This document shows, one piece after another, positions 29,325 through 40,568 of a stretch of 64,000 nucleotides of DNA. The translations under genes and the position numbers were made by a program. The notes under the pieces were generated by a model that made no database searches, was not told the DNA's origin, and saw only the letters and a list, made by a program, of their open reading frames with translations. The first letter of the stretch is position 1. Each line of letters opens with the position of its first letter. Source of the stretch: Pseudomonas sp. MWU13-2105 (lineage in GTDB: Bacteria > Pseudomonadota > Gammaproteobacteria > Pseudomonadales > Pseudomonadaceae); NCBI RefSeq assembly GCF_023242315.1, contig NZ_JALLIY010000008.1:1-64000 (forward strand). The letters run 5' to 3'.

Positions 29325-31007
29325 TTACGCCGCCTTGCTGGTATCCACCTGGCTCAGCGAGCGGTTCAGTGCACTGAACAGCGCCTTGAAGCTGGCAGTG
29401 GTGATGTTTTCATCGATCCCGACACCGTGCACCGCACGTTCGCCGTTGACCCGCAGCTCGATATAGGCCGCGGCCTTGGCGTTGGTCCCTGCACCGATGG
29501 CGTGCTCGTTGTAGTCCATGATTTCTACTGGTACTGGCAGACCGGCCACCAGGGCTTCCAGGGCGCCGTTGCCCTTGCCGCGCCAGTGCAGGTTGGTCTC
29601 GCCCTGGCCCTTGCCGGACACTTCCACTTCCACGGCACTGTTGCCGTTTTCTTCCTGCAGGCGATGGCTGACCAGCGCATACGGGGTGTTGGCTTGCAGG
29701 TACTCGCTGTGCAGCAGGGCATGGATCTGCTGCGCGGTCATTTCCAGGCCAAGGCGGTCGGTTTCACGCTGCACCACCTGGCTGAATTCGATCTGCATGC
29801 GCCGTGGCAGGCTGATGCCGTATTCCTGCTCCAGCAGGTAGGCGATACCGCCCTTGCCGGACTGGCTGTTGACGCGGATCACCGCCTCGTAGCTGCGACC
29901 GATATCGGCCGGGTCGATCGGCAGGTACGGCACTTCCCACAGAGCGTCCGCTTGCTGCTGGGCGAAGCCCTTGCGGATCGCGTCCTGGTGGGAACCGGAG
30001 AAGGCGGTGTGCACCAGGTCGCCGACATACGGGTGACGTGGGTGCACCGGAATCTGGTTGCATTCCTCGACGACCTTGCGCACGCCGTCGATATCGGAGA
30101 AGTCCAGCTGTGGGTCGAGACCCTGGGTGTACATGTTCAGGGCCACGGTGACCAGGTCGACGTTACCGGTACGCTCGCCGTTGCCGAACAGGCAGCCTTC
30201 GACGCGGTCGGCGCCGGCCATCAGGCCCAGCTCGGTGGCGGCCACGCCGGTGCCACGGTCGTTGTGGGTGTGCAGGCTGATGATCACGCTGTCACGACGG
30301 TTGATATGGCGGCCGAACCACTCGATCTGGTCGGCGTAGATGTTCGGGGTGGCACACTCGACCGTTGCCGGCAGGTTGAGGATCACCTTGTGCTCGGGCG
30401 TCGGATTCCAGACTTCGATCACCGCGTCGCAGACTTCCTTGGCGAACTCCAGCTCGGTGGCGCTGAAGGTTTCCGGGGAATATTCGAACTGCCACTGGGT
30501 TTCCGGCTGCTGCGCGGCATATTTGACGAACAGCTTGGCGGCGTTGACGGCGATGGCCTTGACCCCGTCCTTGTCCTGGTTGAAGACAATGCGGCGGAAG
30601 GACGGCGAGGTGGCGTTGTACAGGTGCACGATGGCTTTTTTCGCCCCGCGCAGCGATTCGAAGGTGCGGGCGATCAGGTCTTCACGGCCCTGGGTCAGCA
30701 CCTGGATGGTGGTGTCCTCGGGGATGTGGTTGTCTTCGATCAGGGTGCGCACGAAGTCGAAGTCGGTTTGCGAAGCGGCCGGGAAGGAGGCTTCGATTTC
30801 CTTCACACCGACGCTGACCAGGGTTTTCCAGAAACGCAGTTTTTTCACCGCGTCCATCGGCTCGATCAGCGACTGGTTGCCGTCGCGCAGGTCGGAGCTG
30901 CACCAGATCGGCGCGCTGGTGATGGTTTTCGACGGCCAGGTGCGGTCCGGGAGGTCGATGGTCGGGAACGCACGGTATTTCGAAGACGGGTCTTTGAGCA
31001 TGCTCAT
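29325..31007 (-). CDS. leuA: 2-isopropylmalate synthase
   Basis: Condenses acetyl-CoA with 2-ketoisovalerate, the first committed step of leucine synthesis. The 560-residue protein belongs to the longer LeuA type 2 class. It has the catalytic barrel with [10 protein letters not shown] and the metal-binding HTHNDRG, and a C-terminal regulatory LeuA dimer domain from about residue 440. ATG 31007 is preceded by AAGGAA. A 25-codon ORF 88 bases upstream may be a leader peptide controlling it. Confidence 0.97.
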   Translation of the reverse strand: MSMLKDPSSKYRAFPTIDLPDRTWPSKTITSAPIWCSSDLRDGNQSLIEPMDAVKKLRFWKTLVSVGVKEIEASFPAASQTDFDFVRTLIEDNHIPEDTTIQVLTQGREDLIARTFESLRGAKKAIVHLYNATSPSFRRIVFNQDKDGVKAIAVNAAKLFVKYAAQQPETQWQFEYSPETFSATELEFAKEVCDAVIEVWNPTPEHKVILNLPATVECATPNIYADQIEWFGRHINRRDSVIISLHTHNDRGTGVAATELGLMAGADRVEGCLFGNGERTGNVDLVTVALNMYTQGLDPQLDFSDIDGVRKVVEECNQIPVHPRHPYVGDLVHTAFSGSHQDAIRKGFAQQQADALWEVPYLPIDPADIGRSYEAVIRVNSQSGKGGIAYLLEQEYGISLPRRMQIEFSQVVQRETDRLGLEMTAQQIHALLHSEYLQANTPYALVSHRLQEENGNSAVEVEVSGKGQGETNLHWRGKGNGALEALVAGLPVPVEIMDYNEHAIGAGTNAKAAAYIELRVNGERAVHGVGIDENITTASFKALFSALNRSLSQVDTSKAA

Positions 31008-31095
31008 GGGAAAATTCCTTGGGGTCAGGGCCGAAAAAAGGCGGCCGGCCAGTAACGTGTTATCAGGGAGAAAACCGCGGGCGAGGTCGTGCGAT

Positions 31096-31173
31096 TCAGC
31101 CTGGCAGTCGTGCGCTGACTAGGCAGAGGCTGCGATGTTGACGTCGCTGGATGAGGGTGTGAGAAGTTTTCAT
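31096..31173 (-). CDS. candidate leuA leader peptide (25 aa)
   Basis: Short ORF ATG...TGA of 25 codons upstream of and in the same direction as leuA. The product begins [11 protein letters not shown] and ends [16 protein letters not shown] lies 9 bases before the ATG. It has four leucines, of which CTC-TGC-CTA is the densest part, and one cysteine. A GC-rich stretch followed by T6 lies between it and leuA, which is consistent with transcription attenuation, though no alternative base pairing was worked out. Confidence 0.5.
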   Translation of the reverse strand: MKTSHTLIQRRQHRSLCLVSARLPG

Positions 31174-31390
31174 GTCTTCAACCCTAACCACTGGGGTGAA
31201 AGATGGCAAGCCTGTGGAAAAAATTGAGAGGAATACTCGTAAAATCGGCTTTCGCGAGATTTTATTCTGCTGAGTCCACGGAAAGTCTAGAACAATTGCG
31301 CACTATTTTGGACCTGCGCAATCTTTGCCGAGGCTGACTACGCCATCTCGGCATCTCGGCTCGACGCTGTCTTGTGTTGAAATACGACCC

Positions 31391-31418
31391 TGTAGGAACC
31401 GGCTTGCCGGCTCCTGCA
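31391..31418. repeat. single REP-like palindrome
   Basis: TGTAGGAACCGGC-TT-GCCGGCTCCTGCA, an almost perfect hairpin of the same REP family. Confidence 0.6.
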
Positions 31419-31460
31419 CGAAGCGCGTCGACCGGTAGCGCGAGTCAGGGGCAAGACGGC

Positions 31461-32282
31461 TCAGGGCTGGAATGCGCCGATAAAGATCGCCGGATCGACC
31501 CGCGCGTCATTCAGGCTGATATTCCAGTGCATATGGGGGCCGGTCGCCCGCCCCGTGGCGCCGACCTTGCCCACCACGGTACCGCGCGCCAGGGACTGAC
31601 CCACCTGTACGTCGATCTTCGACATATGGCAGAACATGCTGATAAAGCCCTGGCCGTGGTCGACGAACACGGTGTTGCCGTTGAAGAAGTAATTGCCGAT
31701 CAGGATCACCTTGCCCGCTGCCGGGGTCTTGATCGGGGTGCCCGCCGGCACCGCGAAGTCCAGCCCGGCGTGGGGGTTGCGCTCCTCGCCATTGAAGAAG
31801 CGGCGCACGCCGAACTTGCTCGACAGCGGGCCGTTGACCGGCTTGTCCAGCAGCAGGTTGCTTGGCGTACCGGGGCTGAAGCTGCGATAGGCGCGAATCT
31901 GTACGGCCAGTTCCTCATCGATGCGCTTGAGGTCGGCCGGGTTCGGGTTGACCTGCCGGGTGTTCTTCAAGGTGATGTGTTGTTCCGGGTACTTCTTGCT
32001 GCCGACGCTGAAACTCAGGTTGCGTCCGGCCGAGCTGATCTGCTGGCTGCCCGGTTTCACCGTCAGGGGAATACCGACAATCGCCAGCCAGTTGTTCTGT
32101 TCCTTGACCACCAGTACCGGCTTGCCCTGGTAGCTGGCCTTGGGCGCCTGGGCATTCGGGCCGAGATCGACCACGGCCACGCCGCCGGGCACCGGCTTGT
32201 TCAGCAGGCGGGTGAGATAGCTGTCGGCGTGGGCGTTGGCGGCGAGGCCGAGCAACAGCAGGGCAGCAAGAACACGTAGCAT
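31461..32282 (-). CDS. M23 (LytM-type) peptidoglycan endopeptidase
   Basis: A 273-residue secreted protein with a signal peptide ending ANAHA (residue 19). The C-terminal M23 domain has a complete zinc site: His171 and Asp175 in NPHAGLDF, and His250/His252 in GPHMHWN, with His219 as a further catalytic residue. An active metallopeptidase cutting peptide cross-links is therefore likely, unlike the degenerate LytM activators. It lies 20 bases downstream of xseA on the same strand. Confidence 0.9.
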   Translation of the reverse strand: MLRVLAALLLLGLAANAHADSYLTRLLNKPVPGGVAVVDLGPNAQAPKASYQGKPVLVVKEQNNWLAIVGIPLTVKPGSQQISSAGRNLSFSVGSKKYPEQHITLKNTRQVNPNPADLKRIDEELAVQIRAYRSFSPGTPSNLLLDKPVNGPLSSKFGVRRFFNGEERNPHAGLDFAVPAGTPIKTPAAGKVILIGNYFFNGNTVFVDHGQGFISMFCHMSKIDVQVGQSLARGTVVGKVGATGRATGPHMHWNISLNDARVDPAIFIGAFQP

Positions 32283-32301
32283 GGGCTAATCCCTTTGAGT
32301 T

Positions 32302-33681
32302 TTAGTCCAGTAAAGAAAGCGTGACCGGTGTCAGGTGATTGTCCTCGACCCGTACTTGCAATTCCCCCTCGCCGAGTTTCGCCTTCAGGCGCTGGCCGGT
32401 GTGGGTCTGTTCGGCACTGCGGATCGCCTGGCCGCGTTCATCCAGCAGGATACTGTAGCCTCGGCCGAGGGTGGCCAGGGGACTGACTACATGAAGTGTC
32501 TGCATCTGGCTTTGCAGTTGCAGGCGCCGGGCTTTCAGGCCTTCGCGCATGGCCCGGGGCAGGCGTTCGGCGAGGCTGTCCAGGCGTTGGCGCAGCAGGG
32601 CCAACTGACGTCCCGGGTGTTGTCCGGCGAGGCGGGTTTCCAGGCGGATGAGTTTTTCCCGGCGGCTATTGAGCTGGCGCTCGAAGGCCCGGCGCAGGCG
32701 CATATCCAGGTCATCCAGGCGCTGAGCCTGTTGACGCAGTCTTTCACCGGGGTGGCGCAGGCGTCGGGCCAGGCCGTCGAGACGCAGGCGGTCGCGCATC
32801 AGGCGGTCGCGGATACGCATCACCAGGCGCCGATGCAGGCTCTCGACCCGGCGTTGCAGGTCGCTTGCGTCCGGGGCCAGCAGTTCGGCGGCGGCGGACG
32901 GGGTCGGGGCGCGGACGTCGGCGACAAAGTCACTGATGGACACATCGGTTTCATGGCCGATGGCGCTGACGATCGGCGTGACACAGGCATCCACGGCCCG
33001 GGCCACGGCTTCTTCGTTGAAGCACCAGAGGTCTTCCAGCGAACCGCCGCCACGGGCCAGGATCAGCGCGTCGAAGCCCTTGGCATCGGCCAGCTTCAGA
33101 GCGCGGACGATTTGCGTGATGGCTTCGCGCCCCTGTACGGCGGTGGGGATCAGTGTCAGCTCGACCTGCGGTGCGCGGCGGCGGAACACGCTGATGATGT
33201 CGCGGATCACCGCTCCGGTGGGCGAGCTGATAATGCCGATACGTTGCGGATGCGCGGGCAGCGGGACCTTGCGCTCGGCGCTGAACAGGCCTTCGGCGCT
33301 GAGCTTTTCCTTCAGTGCCTCGAAGGCCAGGCGCAAGGCGCCATCGCCAGCCGGTTCCACGGTGTCGAGAATCAGCTGGTAGTCGCCACGGCCTTCGAAC
33401 AGCGAGACCTTGCCACGGACCTTGACCGCCAGGCCGTCTTTCAGTGCCTGGCGCACGCGGGCGGCGTTCTGCCGGAACAGTGCGCAACGCACCTGGGCGC
33501 CGCTGTCCTTGAGGGTGAAGTAGATATGGCCGGACGCCGGGCGGGCGAGGTTGGAGATTTCGCCTTCGACCCAGATATTGCTGAACACGTCTTCGAGCAA
33601 CACCCGGGCGCGGCCGTTGAGCTGGCTGACAGTGAGGACTTCGCGGTCGAGGCCCAGGCGTGAAAAGGGATCTTTAATCAT
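32302..33681 (-). CDS. xseA: exodeoxyribonuclease VII large subunit
   Basis: Catalytic subunit of exonuclease VII. It has an N-terminal OB fold (about residues 15-110, VLLEDVFSNIWVEGEISN) and a nuclease core with GIISSPTGAVIRDI, ARGGGSLEDLW and GHETDVSISDFVADVRAPTPSAAAE. A long helical coiled region (about 280-410) precedes the C-terminal GRGYSILLD. 459 residues from ATG 33681; ATG 33690 adds three residues. The small subunit xseB is not adjacent. Confidence 0.97.
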   Translation of the reverse strand: MIKDPFSRLGLDREVLTVSQLNGRARVLLEDVFSNIWVEGEISNLARPASGHIYFTLKDSGAQVRCALFRQNAARVRQALKDGLAVKVRGKVSLFEGRGDYQLILDTVEPAGDGALRLAFEALKEKLSAEGLFSAERKVPLPAHPQRIGIISSPTGAVIRDIISVFRRRAPQVELTLIPTAVQGREAITQIVRALKLADAKGFDALILARGGGSLEDLWCFNEEAVARAVDACVTPIVSAIGHETDVSISDFVADVRAPTPSAAAELLAPDASDLQRRVESLHRRLVMRIRDRLMRDRLRLDGLARRLRHPGERLRQQAQRLDDLDMRLRRAFERQLNSRREKLIRLETRLAGQHPGRQLALLRQRLDSLAERLPRAMREGLKARRLQLQSQMQTLHVVSPLATLGRGYSILLDERGQAIRSAEQTHTGQRLKAKLGEGELQVRVEDNHLTPVTLSLLD

Positions 33682-33762
33682 GGGCGGCATGATAAAGGCA
33701 TTCGACTGGCAATCTCTAGGTTATGTCGTCGAACGCGGATTTTGTGAGCAGCCCGAATCTAT

Positions 33763-33853
33763 TGTGGGAGCAGAGCTTGCTCGCGAAGGCGGCTGTGAGG
33801 GCGCTAAAAGCTTCGCGGGCGAGCTCCGCTCCCACACAAGCTCCGCTCCTACA
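33763..33853. repeat. REPIN (inverted REP pair) plus a third partial REP
   Basis: TGTGGGAGCAGAGCTTGCTC (33763-33782) faces its inverse ending GAGCTCCGCTCCCACA (33821-33836), followed by a partial copy AGCTCCGCTCCTACA. It lies between the divergent xseA and convergent LysR genes. Confidence 0.8.
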
Positions 33854-33868
33854 GGTTTCGCGGTGTTT

Positions 33869-34768
33869 TCAGGGGCGCAACAGGTCTTCGCCGAAGCGTT
33901 CGACAAACTGCGCCACCAGTGGCGTCGGGGCCTGGCGGCAAGCCAGGGCCAGGGTGCTCTGGCAGTCCGGGTCCTTGAGGGCCAGGAAATGGATGTTCGT
34001 CGGGGCAATCTCCCGCATCGACTCAGGCAGCAGCGCAATGCCGAATCCGGCCTGGATCAACTGCAACTGGGTGGTCTTGCGCGACACCACCCGCGCCGCC
34101 CGAGGAAAGAAACCCTGGCGCATGCACAACTCGGCCGAGAGATAACTCAAGCCACCCCGTTGCGGATGTGGAATGGAAATAAAGGCTTCGTCCTTCAACA
34201 CCGCCAGGTCGACAGCCCCGGTCGAGCCCGCCAACGGATGACTCGGCGGCACCGCCAGCAGCAGGCGCTCGCTGAACAGCGGCAGGATCTGCACGCCTTC
34301 GCGTTGGCGCAGTACCGGAAGGCGCAACAGGCCGATATCCAGCCGGCCCTCGGCGAGTTCTTCGAGCTGGGCTTCGGAGGAGAGCTTGACGATATCCATC
34401 GACGCCCCGGGGCTCTGCTCCAGAAAATGACCGATCGCCCGCAGCAATCGACCGCTCATCGGCACCGTGCTGGAATGACTCAGGCGCAAGGTGCCCAGTT
34501 GTCCTTTGCCCACCTGGGTCGCCAACTCGCTGGCCTTGTTCAGTTCGCTCAACAGATTTCTTGCCCGCGGATAAAACGCCTCGCCTGCCGCGGTCAGTCT
34601 TGGCTGGCGCGCCGTACGTTCGAACAAGGGCGTCTGCAAATGGTTTTCCAGTTCCTTGATCTGCCGGCTCAAGGCCGACTGCGCGATAAACAGGCGTTCG
34701 GCGGCGGCGCTGAAACTACCGGATTCGGCGATCTCGACGAAGTAGCGCAATTGGCGGGTGGAAATCAC
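33869..34768 (-). CDS. LysR-family transcriptional regulator
   Basis: A 299-residue regulator with the LysR winged helix-turn-helix at residues 1-60 (RQLRYFVEIAESGSFSAAAERLFIAQSALSRQIKELE) and a periplasmic-binding-like effector domain after residue 90. Its resemblance to CatR/BenM-type regulators is only general. It is divergent from a TauE/SafE-like transporter, with 100 bp between the starts, so it probably controls that gene. Ligand unknown. Confidence 0.93.
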   Translation of the reverse strand: MISTRQLRYFVEIAESGSFSAAAERLFIAQSALSRQIKELENHLQTPLFERTARQPRLTAAGEAFYPRARNLLSELNKASELATQVGKGQLGTLRLSHSSTVPMSGRLLRAIGHFLEQSPGASMDIVKLSSEAQLEELAEGRLDIGLLRLPVLRQREGVQILPLFSERLLLAVPPSHPLAGSTGAVDLAVLKDEAFISIPHPQRGGLSYLSAELCMRQGFFPRAARVVSRKTTQLQLIQAGFGIALLPESMREIAPTNIHFLALKDPDCQSTLALACRQAPTPLVAQFVERFGEDLLRP

Positions 34769-34868
34769 GAGTCATGCCTTTTCGAGATGGATAACGGGCT
34801 TTGAATATATTAGTCGCAAGACTCGGCACTGGCTAAAGTCAATCGAACCCATTGTGGAAGTGTTCTTC

Positions 34869-35636
34869 ATGAGTCTTGTTACGCTGTTGGACCAGTGGCC
34901 GTTCAGCGCCACCGATTGGCTGGTGGTGGAGTTGGGCGTGGCGCTGGCCTATATCGTCTTCGGCGTGGCCGGTTTCGGCACGGCGCTGGTGGCGGGGCCG
35001 ATCCTGATCCTGTTTATGCCCCTGTCGAAGATCGTGCCCCTGCTGGTGCTGCTGGATTTCATCGCGGCCTTCGGCAATCTGTTGCCGTCGCGCAAGGATG
35101 TCGCCAAACCCGAGTTGCTGCGGTTGTTGCCGTGCATGGCGGTGGGCTGCACCCTGGGGGTGATCTTCCTGTTGAATCTCAAGTCCGACATCCTGTTGCT
35201 GCTGATGGGTTTGTTTATCAGCGCCTATGCGGTCTACAGCCTGTTGGTCAAGGCGCGACCGACCCAACTGGCGGCGGGTTGGGCGGTGCCCATGGGCACG
35301 GTGGGCGGAATGTTCGGCGCGCTGTTTGGCAGCGGCGGCTTTCTTTACGCGATCTACCTCAACAGCCGCTTGCCCAAGGACGCGGCCCGCGCCACCCAAA
35401 GTGCGTTGATCAGTTGCAGCACGGTGGTGCGTCTGTCGCTATTCGTGATCGCCGGGGTCTATGCCGAGCTACCCTTATTGATGTTGGCGGTCTGTTTGCT
35501 GCCGGCAATGGCGCTGGGTCTCTGGATCGGCAGGCGTTTGACCCGCCGGCTATCGCGTGAGGCCTTCGTGCGCCTGGTGACCTGGTTGGTGCTGGCCAGT
35601 GGAATTGCCCTGATCACCCGTTACTTCAGCACTTGA
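34869..35636 (+). CDS. TauE/SafE-family sulfite/organic anion exporter-like permease
   Basis: A 255-residue polytopic membrane protein with eight predicted helices. The family halves start with GVAGFGTALVAGPIL (about residue 32) and GTVGGMFGALFGSGGFLYAIYL (about 140). Members move sulfite, sulfoacetate or other small organosulfur or organic anions. The divergent LysR gene suggests substrate induction. The ATG at 34869 has no strong ribosome-binding site; longer in-frame starts would enter the LysR gene region. Confidence 0.9.
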   Translation: MSLVTLLDQWPFSATDWLVVELGVALAYIVFGVAGFGTALVAGPILILFMPLSKIVPLLVLLDFIAAFGNLLPSRKDVAKPELLRLLPCMAVGCTLGVIFLLNLKSDILLLLMGLFISAYAVYSLLVKARPTQLAAGWAVPMGTVGGMFGALFGSGGFLYAIYLNSRLPKDAARATQSALISCSTVVRLSLFVIAGVYAELPLLMLAVCLLPAMALGLWIGRRLTRRLSREAFVRLVTWLVLASGIALITRYFST

Positions 35637-35690
35637 CCTCGGGGTTTCAGGGATTAAGCTGCCGGGTCGCAAACGCTCCAGGCCGTCCCC

Positions 35691-36239
35691 ATGAATTCGC
35701 AAAGCATCATCGTCCCGAAGATTTCCACCTTGCCGGTCCATGAACCCCGGGCCCGGGCCGTCGTGCGCTGGCTGGTGCGCAAGAACATCATCGAGGAGCA
35801 ACTGAGCACCTGCGGTCGCACCGGCAACCGCATGGCCCATGCCATCGCCCCGGGCGCCGCCAGCGTGGTCCTGCACCCCGACGCGCTGCCGTTCAATGAG
35901 CCGATCAACGGTCTGGAGATCGTCACCAAGCGCTGCATCTATACCCCGGCCAAGGGCTTTCTCGAAGAGGCCGGCTGCGCCGAGTGCCGCAAGGAAGTCG
36001 GCGAGGCGTTGTTCGACAGCCTCGAAGAGTGGATGCCGGGGCGCACCGAGAACTTCATCTGCCCGCTGTGCGGCCATGAAGACGATATCAACGGTTTTCT
36101 GTTCCTGCAGGAATGCGCCTTTTCCAACCTCGGATTTATCTTCAATAACTGGGCTGAAGCCGGCTTCAAGCAGAGCTTTCTCGACGAGTTCGCCGACTGG
36201 CTGGATCAGCCCGTCGCCTGGGTAAAAGTGGAGCTTTAA
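35691..36239 (+). CDS. conserved protein with a four-cysteine zinc-ribbon
   Basis: A 182-residue cytoplasmic protein of unknown function. Two CxxC pairs, Cys96/Cys99 (GCAECR) and Cys124/Cys127 (ICPLCG), can form one zinc site. Cys41 and Cys82 are further cysteines. The C-terminal part is aromatic and acidic (NNWAEAGFKQSFLDEFADWLDQ). I recognise it as conserved in Pseudomonas near guaB but know no function; older annotations as a sugar transporter ATPase have no support, since no P-loop is present. Confidence 0.75.
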   Translation: MNSQSIIVPKISTLPVHEPRARAVVRWLVRKNIIEEQLSTCGRTGNRMAHAIAPGAASVVLHPDALPFNEPINGLEIVTKRCIYTPAKGFLEEAGCAECRKEVGEALFDSLEEWMPGRTENFICPLCGHEDDINGFLFLQECAFSNLGFIFNNWAEAGFKQSFLDEFADWLDQPVAWVKVEL

Positions 36240-36243
36240 ATAA

Positions 36244-37791
<1,548 letters not shown>

Positions 37792-37794
37792 TAG

Positions 37795-37870
37795 TGATCG
37801 CCTCCTGGCCGAGGTCGGGAGGCGATTGACGAATTTGAACCGGGGCTGTTGATGACAGCCCCGTGTTGTT
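37795..37870 (+). other. two hairpins between guaB and guaA
   Basis: ATCGCCTCC/GGAGGCGAT (37798-37827) and GGGGCTGT/ACAGCCCC (37843-37863), the second followed by GTGTTGTTTCT. They could lower read-through into guaA or stabilise the guaB message; neither has a full U-tract. Confidence 0.4.
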
Positions 37871-37896
37871 TCTGATTTCACAGACGAGAATGACTC

Positions 37897-39474
37897 ATGG
37901 CCCTCGACATTCACGCCCACCGCATCCTGATCCTCGACTTCGGTTCCCAGTACACCCAGCTGATTGCCCGCCGCGTGCGTGAAATCGGCGTGTACTGCGA
38001 ACTGCATCCGTTCGACATGGACGATGAAGCGATTCGCGAATTCGCTCCCAAAGGCGTCATCCTCGCCGGCGGTCCCGAGTCCGTGCACGAAGCCGACAGC
38101 CCGCGCTGCCCGCAAGCCGTGTTTGACCTGGGGGTTCCAGTCTTCGGTATCTGCTACGGCATGCAGACCATGGCCGAGCAGTTGGGTGGCAAGGTCGAAG
38201 GTTCCGAGTTGCGTGAGTTCGGTTACGCCCGTGTCGATGTGGTCGGCAAGAGCCGCCTGCTGGATGGCATCGAAGACCACGTCGACGCCGACGGCCTGTT
38301 CGGCCTCGACGTCTGGATGAGCCACGGTGACAAGGTCACCCGGATGCCGGCCGACTTCCATGTCCTGGCCAGCACCCCGAGCTGCCCGATTGCCGGCATG
38401 TTCAACGACGACCTGCGTTACTACGGCGTGCAGTTCCACCCGGAAGTGACCCACACCAAGCAGGGCGGTCGGATCCTGTCGCGTTTCATCCTCGACATCT
38501 GCGGCTGCGAAGCACTGTGGACGCCGTCGAAGATCGCTGAAGACGCCATCGCCAACATCCGTGCCCAGGTCGGCACCGACAACGTCCTCCTGGGCCTGTC
38601 CGGCGGTGTGGACTCCTCGGTGGTTGCGGCACTGCTGCACAAGGCCATCGGCGACCAACTGACCTGCGTCTTCGTCGACAACGGTCTGCTGCGCTTGCAC
38701 GAAGGCGAGCAAGTGATGGCCATGTTCGCCGAGAACATGGGCGTCAAGGTGATCCGCGCCAACGCCGAGGATCAGTTCCTGAACAACCTGGCTGGCGAGT
38801 CCGATCCAGAGAAGAAGCGCAAGATCATCGGCCGCACCTTTATCGACGTGTTCGATGCCGAGTCGTGCAAGCTGGACAACATCAAGTACCTGGCCCAGGG
38901 CACCATCTACCCGGACGTGATCGAGTCGGCTGGCGCGAAAAGCGGCAAGGCCCATGTGATCAAGTCCCACCACAACGTCGGTGGCCTGCCGGAAGAGATG
39001 AACCTCAAGCTGGTCGAGCCGCTGCGTGAGCTGTTCAAGGACGAGGTCCGTCGTCTTGGCCTGGAACTCGGCCTGCCGTACGACATGGTCTACCGTCACC
39101 CGTTCCCGGGCCCGGGCCTGGGTGTGCGGATCCTCGGTGAAGTGAAGAAGGAATACGCCGACCTGCTGCGGCGCGCCGACCATATCTTCATCGAAGAACT
39201 GCGCAAGGCCGACTGGTATCACAAGGTCAGCCAGGCGTTCGTGGTGTTCCAGCCGGTGAAATCGGTCGGTGTGGTCGGTGACGGCCGGCGTTACGCCTGG
39301 GTCGTGGCCCTGCGTGCGGTGGAAACCATCGACTTCATGACCGCCCGTTGGGCGCACCTGCCGTACGAGCTGCTGGAAACCGTCAGCGGCCGGATCATCA
39401 ACGAGATCGAAGGCATCTCCCGCGTCACCTACGACGTGTCGAGCAAGCCGCCGGCGACGATCGAGTGGGAATGA
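37897..39474 (+). CDS. guaA: GMP synthase (glutamine-hydrolysing)
   Basis: Converts XMP to GMP. The N-terminal class I glutamine amidotransferase has the nucleophile in GICYGMQ (near residue 86) and its His/Glu in QFHPEVTHT. The ATP pyrophosphatase domain has the P-loop [14 protein letters not shown] (near 235), and the C-terminal dimerisation domain ends PPATIEWE. 525 residues, with guaB upstream. Confidence 0.98.
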   Translation: MALDIHAHRILILDFGSQYTQLIARRVREIGVYCELHPFDMDDEAIREFAPKGVILAGGPESVHEADSPRCPQAVFDLGVPVFGICYGMQTMAEQLGGKVEGSELREFGYARVDVVGKSRLLDGIEDHVDADGLFGLDVWMSHGDKVTRMPADFHVLASTPSCPIAGMFNDDLRYYGVQFHPEVTHTKQGGRILSRFILDICGCEALWTPSKIAEDAIANIRAQVGTDNVLLGLSGGVDSSVVAALLHKAIGDQLTCVFVDNGLLRLHEGEQVMAMFAENMGVKVIRANAEDQFLNNLAGESDPEKKRKIIGRTFIDVFDAESCKLDNIKYLAQGTIYPDVIESAGAKSGKAHVIKSHHNVGGLPEEMNLKLVEPLRELFKDEVRRLGLELGLPYDMVYRHPFPGPGLGVRILGEVKKEYADLLRRADHIFIEELRKADWYHKVSQAFVVFQPVKSVGVVGDGRRYAWVVALRAVETIDFMTARWAHLPYELLETVSGRIINEIEGISRVTYDVSSKPPATIEWE

Positions 39475-39507
39475 TTCCCGCGTGATGTAAGCCTCAAGCG
39501 TTGAAGC

Positions 39508-39546
39508 AAAGGCGGTCGATACCTCGGTATCGACCGCCTTTGTCGT
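39508..39546 (+). terminator. terminator after guaA
   Basis: AAAGGCGGTCGATACC / GGTATCGACCGCCTTT with a two-base loop and a short T-rich tail. Confidence 0.88.
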
Positions 39547-39742
39547 TTCAGATCCTAGGAAAAGTTACCTCACCTACCCTCGAAATACCCCGAAAACACA
39601 TTGATCTACCGAGGTTTTTTGTCTCCCTACACTCAATAAGCCAGCACCGGATCGAGGTGCTGATCGAGTCATTTTTCGTAAATAAACGGAATTGGTTGTC
39701 GATTGACAACCTTTGCGCATGGCGCAAGACTGGAGGCTATGG

Positions 39743-40026
39743 ATGGCTAGAACAAGACACCCGATCAAGGAGATCGAGAGCGTACTGCGTCATGCAGAGG
39801 AATTTAATTTGGCTGGCGAATCAAAGTCGGTGGTTCGCATGCCTGGGGCAGGATGTACTGCCCGCTTAACTGTGGGCTGTGCCGTTGCCAGGATCACTGT
39901 ATCACCAGCATATGGAGTACGCCGCGAGACCTGATCAGTCATGCCCGCAATTTGCAGCGGGTGGTTGATGATTGTGTCATCAACCACGCTAACGGCGATC
40001 CCCTGATCGCTTCTCCCAAGGAGTAG
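39743..40026 (+). pseudogene. HicA-like small protein gene, frameshifted
   Basis: The first 20 codons (MARTRHPIKEIESVLRHAEE) are in one frame and the rest, containing GWRIKVGGSHAWGRMYCP and SIWSTPRDLISHARN, is in another. Frames change at the tandem duplication AATTT-AATTT (39801-39810). Removing one copy gives a continuous reading frame to TAG at 40026, about 92 residues with several cysteines. The GGSHAWGR motif recalls the catalytic-histidine region of HicA toxins, which is an inference. As written, translation runs on in the first frame to 39934 and gives an unrelated tail. The partner gene follows after four bases. Confidence 0.75.
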
Positions 40027-40030
40027 AACC

Positions 40031-40549
40031 ATGGAGTATGAATTCACCCTGAGGTACCAGCTATCGGAGCAGAACAACGATCCGGATGTATTGATTGAGC
40101 GCTTGTTCGAGTGCGGTTGCGATGATTCGCTGATCGGCTGCGGAATCCCTGGAAGGCTGGCGCTGAAGTTCTCCCGGGATGCCGACAGCGCCGCCCAGGC
40201 ATTGCTCAGTGCCTTGCAGGACGTCAAGCGCGCCATCCCCGATGCTCGCCTTATCGAAGTTGTACCTGATCTGGTCGGCCTTTCGGATATCGCCGAGATC
40301 GTCGGTGTTTCGCGGCAGAACATGCGCAAGCTCATGCTGGGGCACGGTGCGTCATTCCCGTTGGCGGTCCACGAAGGCAGCGCTTCCGTCTGGCACCTGG
40401 CGGAAGTCCTGGGCTGGCTCGAAGGCCGCGGCTATGACCTTGAGCCCCGAATGATTGAAACCGCGCAGGCTGCCCAGGATATCAATCTCACGAAAGCCAC
40501 CAGCAAGCTCGGCGTGGTCAATCCCGAGTGGCTGGCGCTGGTGCTGTGA
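40031..40549 (+). CDS. DNA-binding partner of the broken upstream gene (MerR-like HTH)
   Basis: A 172-residue soluble protein. The first 80 residues form a domain starting MEYEFTLRYQL. Residues 84-130 contain a helix-turn-helix that reads GLSDIAEIVGVSRQNMRKLM, followed by VWHLAEVLGWLE, typical of excisionase/MerR-like folds. AAGGAG is seven bases upstream, inside the end of the broken gene. The two genes resemble a toxin-antitoxin or toxin-regulator pair; this one appears intact. Confidence 0.7.
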   Translation: MEYEFTLRYQLSEQNNDPDVLIERLFECGCDDSLIGCGIPGRLALKFSRDADSAAQALLSALQDVKRAIPDARLIEVVPDLVGLSDIAEIVGVSRQNMRKLMLGHGASFPLAVHEGSASVWHLAEVLGWLEGRGYDLEPRMIETAQAAQDINLTKATSKLGVVNPEWLALVL

Positions 40550-40568
40550 GTCGGCTGGTGCCAGCGGC

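Larger units (their letters stand above)
31008..31460. other. leuA leader region and spacer to the M23 peptidase gene
   Basis: This 450-bp gap contains the short leader ORF at 31096-31173 (minus), a GC-rich self-complementary stretch followed by T6 on the minus strand (about 31034-31052) between that ORF and leuA, and a REP element at 31391-31418. The AT-rich part around 31190-31320 probably holds the leuA promoter, but no hexamer pair was convincing. Confidence 0.5.
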
